Shown here: positions 47,929-57,145 of the stretch, one piece after another
How positions within the stretch are numbered: the stretch's first letter is position 1
Layout: the number at the start of each line of letters is the position of its first letter
Source: Arenicellales bacterium
GTDB lineage: Bacteria > Pseudomonadota > Gammaproteobacteria > Arenicellales > JAJDZL01
DNA length: 64,000 bases
Reading direction: 5' to 3'
NCBI GenBank assembly: GCA_958295885.1
Contig: OY282380.1
Coordinates: 3,348,001 to 3,412,000, forward strand
Program-made: the position numbers and the translations under genes
The notes under the pieces: generated by a model
What the model was told of the DNA's origin: nothing
What the model saw: the letters and a program-made list of their open reading frames with translations, nothing else
Database searches by the model: none

Positions 47929-48050
47929 TTATATAATTGAATGTTCATAAGTCTTGGATTTTTTTGTTTTTTTCAGCTATCACCCATTGGGTGATCCTGA
48001 AGGTTCCTAATTTCGGATTTGGGGCGTCAAACAAAAATAAGGAGAAAAGA

Positions 48051-48809
48051 ATGTCAAAACTCAATAATAACAGTCGAACTAAACGATTGATATCGTTCTT
48101 TACGGCACTAGTTCTGTTGAATCTTGTGCTATTGACTGCGCCTACTGCGTATGCATTACACTATGAACCACACGGACGCAACATGGATGAAGTTCTTGAA
48201 ACCATGGTTATTCACTGGTACGCAAAAAATCACATCCCCTTGGCGAAAAGTATTAAATCCTATTGCTATTTCGACCCTGATGTCGATGATTCAATGGGTT
48301 GTTCTTGGCGCTGGGGATCTAGTAATCTCGCCAAACTGCAGCAAAACGCAAAAAAACAATGCAAACAAGCCGGAGGTAATAAATGCGTTCGATATTGGGC
48401 AAATGGAAAAATAAGTTACAAGAAAATATCCTCGGAGCTTAAAAGTAAGTTGACAGCCATCCAAGAAAATTTGCCGAACTATGATCAGGAATCGAATGTT
48501 GTCCCTGCCGACTTCACTGTATCTAGTAATTTTGTAACCTATATTACTGAAGGTGGATTAAACCGAAGCAACGAATGGAGAAAGAAGGAAAGAAATCGAC
48601 ATTATGCAATGTGTGCCGCTGAAAACGGACAAGGATGGACCCGAAATTATTTGCGGGGCCGTGACGTTACTTCCGAACATGTTGCGTCATTTTGTATGCT
48701 GAAATGCCAAGCAGTACGAAGTTTTTTGAACCAAGCTAGTAAATGTTTCTTGATAATTCTAGACGGAGAATACACTAGCTCAACCGCAGAGCAACTCATA
48801 AGTCAGTAA
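48051..48809 (+). CDS. Secreted protein of unknown function
   Basis: A 252-residue protein starting at an ATG that follows AAGGAGAAAAG closely. A signal peptide is clear (basic NNNSRTKR, hydrophobic core, APTAYA cleavage region near residue 34). The mature part has about eight cysteines (such as YCYF, MGCSW, KKQCKQ, NKCVRYW, YAMCAA, FCMLKC), suggesting disulfides in the periplasm or outside the cell. No family was recognised. The gene begins 27 bases after the end of an IS1380 relic, so its original promoter may have been replaced. Confidence 0.7.
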   Translation: MSKLNNNSRTKRLISFFTALVLLNLVLLTAPTAYALHYEPHGRNMDEVLETMVIHWYAKNHIPLAKSIKSYCYFDPDVDDSMGCSWRWGSSNLAKLQQNAKKQCKQAGGNKCVRYWANGKISYKKISSELKSKLTAIQENLPNYDQESNVVPADFTVSSNFVTYITEGGLNRSNEWRKKERNRHYAMCAAENGQGWTRNYLRGRDVTSEHVASFCMLKCQAVRSFLNQASKCFLIILDGEYTSSTAEQLISQ

Positions 48810-48889
48810 TTTACTTGTTAGTCGTAAAACTTCCAAGTGACATCAATACCGATTGAAATGTTCTCAATTGCAGAAATATGATTCTAGCT

Positions 48890-49009
48890 AGTGACTGCCA
48901 GAAAACTCTTAATTCATTGTTTTTAATTTCATAATTTGTGATTATTTCGGACGAAGATGAAGCGTATTTGGCATAATCGAAGAAAAATTTAGTCAAATTT
49001 GGCAGTTCT
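48890..49009. mobile_element. Shorter relative of the AGTGT MITE family (copy C)
   Basis: Starts AGTGACTGCCAGAAAACTCTTAAT, close to the start of copy B, and ends TTTGGCAGTTCT, an inverted match. At about 120 bp it is shorter and its middle is diverged. It could be a deletion derivative. Confidence 0.45.
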
Positions 49010-49010
49010 T

Positions 49011-49250
49011 CTAGGAATTGGTGCAATAAGAGAAGTGGAAAACCCGCAGATGCAGACGTTCGAACTGTTGCTCGGCGCTCCAGCGGTCTCTCGGTCCCAG
49101 CTTGAAGGTCCCGCCCTGCCAGCCGGTCAGAGCCAGCACTGCTCTTGCCAGCATGCGATATGGTGCATTGCCTTGCCAAGCAGACCTCAATGGAGCAGGC
49201 AGTGAAGGCGCGACATCAACGCTGACGATGTTTGGCTGAAAAACCAACCC
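49011..49250 (-). pseudogene. Possible fragment of a PlsC-type acyltransferase gene
   Basis: An open minus-strand stretch contains SLPAPLRSAWQGNAPYRMLA and RAVLALTGWQ, like the N-terminus of 1-acylglycerol-3-phosphate acyltransferases. The HX4D catalytic block is absent. Similarity is short, so the call is tentative. Confidence 0.28.
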
Positions 49251-49701
49251 TGCTTCATGTTGCGTCGAAATGTCTGCTGACTCGCGGTTCGTGACAGCTT
49301 AATTTACCAAATCGACAACTGAATGTACAGCCTTGACTGATTTTTTTACTGCGCTCGCAGATATTTGTCACATCATATGACGCATCTGAAATTCTGTGGC
49401 GAATTCAGATAAACGAATAGTCCTGTTCTCAGGGTGACGGCAGTTAATGGGCAGTTGCCACAGCAGTATCCTATCTATGCTGGCAGGGCAGAGTAATGTA
49501 CTGAATAGTCCAGCCTCGAATGAGTAATATGCCCACCATGTTGGTTTTTAACCGGCTTGACCGAGACAAATGTCTCGCAGGTAGTGAATCAGAACGGTTT
49601 TTGACATTTAACAGTTAAATTATCATTCTTTAAGAGAGTTCGAAGTACGAGCGGCGACGATGTTAAGTGTCGTGCTTGTCACTTCAATATCGTTGCTCTA
49701 G
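49251..49701. other. Gene-poor region
   Basis: No recognisable gene, RNA or repeat in about 450 bases. Every frame is closed by frequent stops. Confidence 0.45.
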
Positions 49702-50932
49702 GTGTCAATGAGTCTAGGTCTTCTTTTGGATATTTTTCAAATAGATCAGCCAATAGACGAATTCCTGCTATCCGTTGTCGAAACCTCTTGCCCGTTTCAA
49801 TTTAATCTTGTGATTCGACGCTTTAATTCTGGAATGAACCTGACCTATTTTCAAATTACCAAACAGAAACTGGTTGATGAGATGGCAACTGCTCTATAGG
49901 GGAAAATGGGCAACTGCATTGTCCGATTCCTCGCTTCCTGCAATGCTGAAAAGTGATGATCTCGCTGAAAATATATAGCGACTCTTACTGTGGCTGCACT
50001 GGAGCAGCAGTCTAGAGGCGCTCATGTTTATAGGCTTCAGCATCACAGTCCGAGATTCAACTTTTAAGCCGATGGCTGATTGATCTTGTGAGACTCTTCT
50101 ATCCATATCAAATTGCGACGAATTTAATTGATATTCAGATGCTGGATCGTAGAGACGGAGAGATCACTACACTCAAGTGGCAAGCTCTCAACGGAGCTGA
50201 AATTAACCAAGTAGACGAATGTTCTTCACTCATATTCAACGTGTTTGGTTCACGTTCTTCAGCTGGTATGTATTCAACTGCAGTCAATGCGCAGGAACAT
50301 CGAATTAAGTCAAATTCATTTGAAAAAGTTGATGAAATTTTTTTTGCTGCGCTGTATGATCGCTAAGAAATGATTGCACTCGATGTCAAAAAGGCACGAG
50401 ACAGCCATTTGGAGAAATTGATCTGCGACAACGCTGTCGCGGATATTGAATTGAATTTTGATACTGGTTCCAGAAACAGGAATTACTTCTGCGATATTGA
50501 AATCAATATTGACCGTGCAGAAATTACATTCAACAGGCGACGGGTTCAGGTCGAGATAATTGGATACTTTGCGGACCGAATGCGTTCGAAGTTTTCTCGC
50601 GCTGCCGAAGTTTTCAAAATGAGATAGTTGCATTTGTTCCACCTAACATTGACAAACATTACCACTGCAGATTGGGAACACTTCGAAATGGTACTGTTCA
50701 GGTTATTCGCTCCCCCAGTCTTAATCCAAATGAGTATGTGTTTGGGTATAAGGGGCATTTGATCGGCGACAGTGCCGTAATTCTTGGCGAGTACCATCCT
50801 TTGCACCTTCAGCGCGGCTCAGAAAATTTACGATTAACGTCGATTTACGACTTGTTCGTAAATAATCCCGAGTACTGCTGCAAGGGCAAACTGTTGAATT
50901 TTCATCTGCCGCAAAGAGCAACGAATCCATAA
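49702..50932 (+). pseudogene. Decayed gene or genes of unknown function
   Basis: Several plus-strand frames look protein-like but are short: 49702-49899; 50088-50366 and 50370-50627, which share one frame and are separated by a single TAA; and 50620-50932 in another frame. Together they could be a broken gene of about 400 codons, but no family was recognised. Minus-strand frames over 50316-50642 are also open, with a faint PilZ-like rhythm, so even the strand is uncertain. Confidence 0.28.
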
Positions 50933-51219
50933 TCCTGGCTGACTGCAGAAATTTGCATTTCTATAAATGGTCAAGCGCGTCTTCGCGCGAAATATTTCAC
51001 CATTGGGGAATGCATTGCATGTCCCTTTGCCAGCTCAATTTTGCTGACCTATCGAAAACTGACCTGTTTCAAACATTTTTCGCTGTTTACAACTGTCAAA
51101 AGTCTCTCTGATTTAGTTTGGCCCGAATTAGTTCAAGGAGAATTGTGACCCTGAAGTCTGAGAGTGAATGCATGCATTAGAAATTGACAGTAGGTGGTGC
51201 TTAAAAGAAAGATCAATCA

Positions 51220-52078
51220 ATGTGTTACACAGATCTGTCTGAAATCAGAATTCATTTGAATAGGGCCCTGAAAATAGAAGAGGAAAAATTTGCTTCCCGT
51301 CCAATAGCATCCCATGTAGCAGATACTGACCCATTAATAGAGAGTTGGGGTTATGTTATTGTTGCTTATCAACTTGCAGAATCAGCATTCAAGGCATTGC
51401 TGCACATTCAACTCGGTAAAGAAAGGAAAAGGTCTAAAATACATTCACTTTCTGAACGATTTGAGGAACATGAAGAGGAAATCCTAGAAAGCCTGGATGA
51501 ATGTTACACTGATTGTCAGGAACTAATTCAGCGGTAATTTGGGAGAGCATTCATTTGCAAGTCTAGCCGAATTTCTTGTTTATTTTGACTTAGGTGAATC
51601 CCAAAGTGATTCTCATGGGTCGATTCATTGGCGTTACTATCCAATTGAAAAAATCAATCAAGAGACGCTGCTCGTTTTTAGTGTCAGAATTTTGTATGAA
51701 ATTACTCGTGCATACATTGAAAATATTCACTCTAGGTCTAAAGAAGAACCATCTTCTAGATTGTTCATTATCTATTTCTACTGGAAATTTCAGCAGCGTG
51801 AGAATTTTTTTATGAACTCTGTACTGGATATGACACTGGACGACTCTACAAATGATATTTGCGACAGGGTGGAGATAGGGTGAGGTCCGGATCATTTGGG
51901 TCGATACGACATTTGCGTTTATCAAAAGCGGTCTTCTAAGTTTGAATTTTCCGATAATCCAAAGAAATATTCAATGCAATATTTTGATAAACGTAAAGAT
52001 ATCAAAAGTTTAATAAGTGAAAAAGGTTTATTGGAATCTCCAGAATTATTCTATAAGCCTGATGATGAAAATTACTGA
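51220..52078 (+). pseudogene. HEPN-like unknown protein gene, frame-disrupted
   Basis: 51220-51537 encodes 105 residues with WGYVIVAYQLAESAFKALL and HSLSERFE, the helix pattern and spacing of HEPN-like proteins. It stops with TAA, and the continuation FASLAEFLVYFD and HWRYYPIEK lies in the next frame from 51539. That frame meets one TGA at 51881-51883 and then runs on to 52078 (YDICVYQKRSSKFEF). One frameshift plus one stop in about 286 codons indicate a recent pseudogene. Family assignment rests on pattern memory only. It ends just before the promoter of the tRNA-tuf operon. Confidence 0.5.
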
Positions 52079-52105
52079 ACGGGAAGAATTCGTCGATCAA
52101 AGAAT

Positions 52106-52133
52106 TTGACAAATGAAATTTATGTGCTAGGAT
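52106..52133 (+). promoter_or_regulatory. Promoter of the tRNA-tuf operon
   Basis: TTGACA at 52106-52111 and TAGGAT at 52128-52133 are 16 bases apart. They lie 24 bases before the tRNA-Tyr gene, the expected place for the main promoter of tRNA-Tyr-Gly-Thr-tuf. Confidence 0.75.
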
Positions 52134-52157
52134 ATCAGTTTACATTGGATTTGCTCC

Positions 52158-52242
52158 GGAGGGGTTCCCGAGCGGCCAAAGGGGGCAGACTGTAAATCTG
52201 CTGGCTCAGCCTTCGGAGGTTCGAATCCTCCCCCCTCCACCA
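52158..52242 (+). tRNA. tRNA-Tyr (anticodon GTA)
   Basis: An 85-base type II tRNA with encoded CCA: acceptor GGAGGGG/CCCCTCC, anticodon arm CAGACTGTAAATCTG, a long variable arm, and T arm GGAGGTTCGAATCCTCC. First gene of the tRNA-tuf operon, as in E. coli thrU-tyrU-glyT-thrT-tufB minus the first tRNA. Confidence 0.97.
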
Positions 52243-52297
52243 CGGGAATTATGAGCTGATAACGGAACTGCATTTCGGACTTTGTACAAATAGTAAT

Positions 52298-52371
52298 GCG
52301 GGCGTAGTTCAACGGTAGAACCTCAGCCTTCCAAGCTGATGACATGGGTTCGATTCCCATCGTCCGCTCCA
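52298..52371 (+). tRNA. tRNA-Gly (anticodon TCC)
   Basis: Acceptor GCGGGCG/CGTCCGC, anticodon loop CTTCCAA, T arm GGGTTCGATTCCC and encoded CCA. Second tRNA of the operon. Confidence 0.97.
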
Positions 52372-52429
52372 GCTTCTTGAATTATTGACAATGGAAAACT
52401 ATCTTAAGTCTGCAACACAGGCACCGGAA

Positions 52430-52505
<76 letters not shown>

Positions 52506-52562
52506 TGAAATATTGGAATTGAACGGAATCAGTCATTGTTTTAAAAAGCGAGGGAACTGAAA

Positions 52563-53753
<1,191 letters not shown>

Positions 53754-53780
53754 TTTCGATCGAATTCTAAGGCTGAAATT

Positions 53781-53857
<77 letters not shown>

Positions 53858-53878
53858 GCTAGGACAGGCAATAAACTG

Positions 53879-54238
53879 ATGGCAAACGTGATTGACAAAG
53901 TTAAACTGCTCGCAGCAATTTCAATTGTAGTTGCTGGGATTGCAGGCTTCTATGTACTGGAGGGAACGTCAGACTTAATCCGCGTCGGACTCCTGATCAT
54001 TGGTGTTATTGCTGCAGCTGCGGTTGCATTGACATCTGCACCAGGTCAAAACGCGTGGGAATTTGCGAAAAGCGCGCGGGTTGAATTTCGAAGAATCGTC
54101 TGGCCTACGCGTAAAGATACGGTTCAGACAACGCTGATCGTGATTGTGATGGTTGTCCTGATCGGGCTCTTTCTGTGGTTGCTGGATACGCTTTCTTTTT
54201 GGGCAATTTATGATTTATTTCTGCAGTTGGGAGGATGA
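53879..54238 (+). CDS. secE: Preprotein translocase subunit SecE
   Basis: Small clamp subunit of the SecYEG channel in the inner membrane. From the ATG at 53879 it has 119 residues with three membrane segments (about residues 10-27, 35-55 and 85-112), the long proteobacterial form. The conserved cytoplasmic hinge FAKSARVEFRRIVWPTRKDT is at about 63-82. A frame extending upstream would run into tRNA-Trp and is not used. nusG follows 6 bases later. Confidence 0.96.
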   Translation: MANVIDKVKLLAAISIVVAGIAGFYVLEGTSDLIRVGLLIIGVIAAAAVALTSAPGQNAWEFAKSARVEFRRIVWPTRKDTVQTTLIVIVMVVLIGLFLWLLDTLSFWAIYDLFLQLGG

Positions 54239-54244
54239 TGGACG

Positions 54245-54844
54245 ATGCAAATTGGCGAAAATCAAAAAAAGATGTCTGTCAACAGAGTCGGGTCTCCATC
54301 TTCCGCTGGAAATGAAGACAATAGGAAATGGTATGTATTACATACTTATTCTGGACAGGAAAAAAGTGTTCAGCGTTCGCTTCAGCATTACATTGATCGG
54401 GAAAAACTGGAGCATATGTTTGGCGGAATTCTGGTTCCGACAGAAGAAATCGTGGAATTACGCGCCGGCAAAAAACGCACAACGGACAGAGTCATTTATC
54501 CGGGTTACGTGTTTATCAACATGGAAATGACACCGCAGACCTGGCATTTGGTCAAGAGCATCCCGCACATCTCCAGCCTGTTGGGCGGCAGGGATCCCAC
54601 GCCAATTTCGAATGAGGAAGCGCAGGTGATCATGGATCTGGTTGAAGCGGGCGTGAATAACCCGCGGCCGAAGTTTACTTACTCCCCCGGCGAAGTGGTG
54701 CGAATTATCGACGGACCTTTTGAAGAATTCAACGGCACCGTTGAAGACGTGAATTATGAACGCGATAAGTTGAGAGTGACGGTCACTCTTTTTGGTCGCT
54801 CGACACCGGTTGAACTGGATTTTAGCCAGGTTCAAAAAGGTTAG
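54245..54844 (+). CDS. nusG: Transcription termination/antitermination factor NusG
   Basis: Binds RNA polymerase and couples it to Rho and to the ribosome. The 199-residue protein has the NGN domain starting at RKWYVLHTYSGQEKSV (about residue 27) and the KOW domain at FTYSPGEVVRIIDGPFEEFNGTVEDVN (about 143-170). E. coli NusG has 181 residues; the excess is a polar N-terminal extension. A GGAGGA site lies 10 bases before the ATG; an internal ATG at 54272 is a shorter alternative. It follows secE, the standard order. Confidence 0.97.
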   Translation: MQIGENQKKMSVNRVGSPSSAGNEDNRKWYVLHTYSGQEKSVQRSLQHYIDREKLEHMFGGILVPTEEIVELRAGKKRTTDRVIYPGYVFINMEMTPQTWHLVKSIPHISSLLGGRDPTPISNEEAQVIMDLVEAGVNNPRPKFTYSPGEVVRIIDGPFEEFNGTVEDVNYERDKLRVTVTLFGRSTPVELDFSQVQKG

Positions 54845-54870
54845 ATATCAACGAGTTATATACGAGATAA

Positions 54871-55311
54871 ATGGCAAAGAAAATTACAGCATTCATAAAG
54901 CTTCAGGTTAAGGCGAGAGAAGCGCAGCCAGGGCCGCCGGTAGGACCTGCGCTGGGACAGCACGGATTGAATATCATGGAATTTTGCAAAGCGTTCAATG
55001 CCAAGACTCAATCCCTTGAGCCCGGCACGCCGGTTCCAGTGATCATGACGGTCTACTCAGACCGCAGCTTTACGTTTCTGACAAAAACGCCGCCAGCATC
55101 TTATCTGCTGAAAAAAGCAGCTGGCATTGAAAAAGGGAGTGCCGAACCGAATCGAGACAAAGTGGGCTCGGTAACGCGGGCGCAACTCGAAGAGATTGTC
55201 GCGGTGAAAAATCCCGACTTGAACAGTTACGATCAAGATGTAGCCGTAAGAATTATCGCGGGCAGCGCTCGAAGCATGGGACTGAACGTTGTGGAGGACG
55301 CAGATGGCTAA
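54871..55311 (+). CDS. rplK: 50S ribosomal protein L11
   Basis: Part of the GTPase-associated centre on 23S rRNA. The 146-residue protein starts [31 protein letters not shown] and includes the [19 protein letters not shown] linker and C-terminal [10 protein letters not shown]. The usual length is about 142. Its stop overlaps the start of rplA by a few bases, giving translational coupling as in E. coli rplKA. Confidence 0.97.
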   Translation: MAKKITAFIKLQVKAREAQPGPPVGPALGQHGLNIMEFCKAFNAKTQSLEPGTPVPVIMTVYSDRSFTFLTKTPPASYLLKKAAGIEKGSAEPNRDKVGSVTRAQLEEIVAVKNPDLNSYDQDVAVRIIAGSARSMGLNVVEDADG

Positions 55312-56002
55312 ATTGAGCAAGCGAAACCAAATGCTGCAGGCGCTGGTGGACCGGTCTGCGAATTATTCAGTTGAAGACGCCATGGGCATTGTCAAAAAAA
55401 CGGCTTCTGCCAAATTTGACGAAACAGTTGAAGCTGCAATCCATCTTGGCATTGATGCCAGAAAGTCAGATCAAAATGTCCGCGGAACAGCGGTGCTGCC
55501 GCGCGGCATCGGCAAAACGGTGCGCGTGGCTGTGTTTGCGACGGGTGAAAACGCAGAAGCAGCGCGAGAAGCGGGTGCGGACCTGGTTGGTTTGGATGAC
55601 CTCCTGGAAGAGATCAGAAAAGGCAGCCTGAATTTTGATTCCTGCATCGCAGAACCGGATGTCATGAGGAAAGTTGCTTCCGTCGGTCGAATTCTTGGAC
55701 CGAGAGGATTGATGCCAAATCCAAAAACTGGAACGGTTCGGACCGATATCGGGGCTGCAGTTCGCGAAGCAAAAGGCGGAAAAGTCAATTTTAGAGTGGA
55801 TAAAGCGGGAATCATTCACTGTCGAATCGGCAAAGTGTCTTTTGATCAGAAAGCTTTGTCCGAAAATTTACAGGAATTGGTGCGCGTTCTCAAAAAAATG
55901 CAGCCCGCGGCGGCCAAGGGGCAATATATCCGTAAAGTTTCTCTGTCGACTACCATGGGGCCTGGCATCAGAGTGGACGCCGTGGAAGTTGGGAGATTGT
56001 AA
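55304..56002 (+). CDS. rplA: 50S ribosomal protein L1
   Basis: Forms the mobile L1 stalk and represses its own operon in E. coli by binding the rplK leader. From the ATG at 55304, with GGAGG six bases before it, the protein has 232 residues. The hallmark [14 protein letters not shown] lies near residue 129, and [18 protein letters not shown] follows. The upstream in-frame start at 55289 is rejected because it lies inside rplK and lacks the conserved N-terminus. Confidence 0.97.
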   Translation: MAKLSKRNQMLQALVDRSANYSVEDAMGIVKKTASAKFDETVEAAIHLGIDARKSDQNVRGTAVLPRGIGKTVRVAVFATGENAEAAREAGADLVGLDDLLEEIRKGSLNFDSCIAEPDVMRKVASVGRILGPRGLMPNPKTGTVRTDIGAAVREAKGGKVNFRVDKAGIIHCRIGKVSFDQKALSENLQELVRVLKKMQPAAAKGQYIRKVSLSTTMGPGIRVDAVEVGRL

Positions 56003-56043
56003 CGCTTCCGATTAAACAAAAACAGCTGTTCGAAAAAATTGTT

Positions 56044-56586
56044 ATGAACGAAAACTTAGCACGAAAACAACAGATCGTGGAGAAGGTGCACAACCATTTC
56101 CTCTCATCGAAGCTAGCGGTACTTGCGGAGTATCGAGGTGTGGACGTAGCGGGCATGAGCGATTTGCGACGCAGAGCGCGTGAATCCGACGTTCACATTC
56201 AGGTTGTCAAAAACACACTTGCTCGTCGAGCCGTAAAATTTACTGAATTTGAATGTCTGACTGAACATTTCACCGGGCCGGTCGCTATTGCGGTTGCGAA
56301 TGACCCGGTCGCGGCGGCGAAGACGGTTGCTGAATTTGCAAAAACACACAATGAGTTCAAGATCCAAACCGGAGCTTTTCAGGGGCAGCTGATTTCGGTC
56401 GAAGAAGTTCAGCAGCTGGCAACGATGCCGAGCCGCGATGAGCTGCTGGCGAAACTGTTGGCTACAATTGCAGCTCCAATCCAGCAGTTTGTCTCGACTC
56501 TGAATGAGATTCCGAGCAGCTTTGTGAGATGTCTGGCGGCAGTGCGGGACTCAGCTGAAGGAAAACATGATTCCCAGGATCACTAA
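56044..56586 (+). CDS. rplJ: 50S ribosomal protein L10
   Basis: Anchors the L7/L12 dimers at the base of the stalk. The 180 residues include KVHNHFLSSKLAVLAEYRGV near the start, VVKNTLARRAVK and the C-terminal helix that binds L7/L12. E. coli L10 has 165 residues; the extra residues form a C-terminal tail (RDSAEGKHDSQDH). Only 41 bases separate it from rplA, so the long rplJ leader known from E. coli is not present. Confidence 0.96.
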   Translation: MNENLARKQQIVEKVHNHFLSSKLAVLAEYRGVDVAGMSDLRRRARESDVHIQVVKNTLARRAVKFTEFECLTEHFTGPVAIAVANDPVAAAKTVAEFAKTHNEFKIQTGAFQGQLISVEEVQQLATMPSRDELLAKLLATIAAPIQQFVSTLNEIPSSFVRCLAAVRDSAEGKHDSQDH

Positions 56587-56630
56587 ACATTTGTTACGAA
56601 TTAAAATAATTTACTCGTGAGGAAATTTAT

Positions 56631-57011
56631 ATGTCTTTGTCACGGCAAGAAATAATCGAAGCAATATCGGAAATGTCAGTGCTTGATCTTTCTGTATTGA
56701 TAAAAGAAATGGAAGACAAGTTTGGCGTATCAGCAGCTGCGCCTGTGATGGGCATGGCAGCCGTTGCTGCTGAACCGGAAGGAGAAGCTGAAGAAGAACA
56801 AACTGAATTTTCAGTCATTCTAACCGCAGTTGGCGCCAAGAAAGTCGCTGTCATCAAAGTGGTTAGAGCGGCCGCTGGGCTGGGTTTGAAGGAATCCAAA
56901 GACCTGACTGAGAGTGCGCCTGCGGCAATCGTGGAAGGAGTTACAAAGGAGGAAGCTGAGACGCTCAAGAAAGAGGTTGAACAAGCCGGTGGTTCGGCCG
57001 AAATAAAGTAA
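56631..57011 (+). CDS. rplL: 50S ribosomal protein L7/L12
   Basis: Stalk protein that recruits translation factors. The 126-residue protein has the N-terminal dimerisation helices ([14 protein letters not shown]), an alanine- and glutamate-rich hinge (about 37-56) and the C-terminal factor-binding domain with [28 protein letters not shown] ribosome site precedes the ATG. Confidence 0.97.
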   Translation: MSLSRQEIIEAISEMSVLDLSVLIKEMEDKFGVSAAAPVMGMAAVAAEPEGEAEEEQTEFSVILTAVGAKKVAVIKVVRAAAGLGLKESKDLTESAPAAIVEGVTKEEAETLKKEVEQAGGSAEIK

Positions 57012-57077
57012 GTCGTTAGCAGATATAATATTCAGCGAATAACAATTACAAATAATTTTCGGCCGCATAGCATATAT

Positions 57078-57096
57078 GACCCTATTTTTCAGGGTC
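57078..57096 (+). terminator. Hairpin in the rplL-rpoB gap
   Basis: GACCCT and AGGGTC form a 6-bp stem around a T-rich loop, with no T-run after it. In E. coli this gap holds a partial terminator and an RNase III site that lower rpoBC relative to rplJL; a similar role is possible here. Confidence 0.4.
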
Positions 57097-57145
57097 GGAG
57101 TGCGCGCGTGCAAAATAAATCCATTCCAATAGACAGAAATCTCAT

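Larger units (their letters stand above)
45540..48024 (-). mobile_element. IS1380-family relic (copy 3), split by an IS1634-family insertion
   Basis: 45550-45720 matches copy 1 at 15610-15780 (start of the transposase gene), and 47933-48010 matches copy 1 at 15790-15850 including the text around TCATCACCCATTGTGTGATC. The relic ends in a terminal repeat TAATTTCGGATTTGGGG (to about 48024). The two halves are contiguous in copy 1, so the 2.2 kb between them is a later insertion. Confidence 0.75.
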
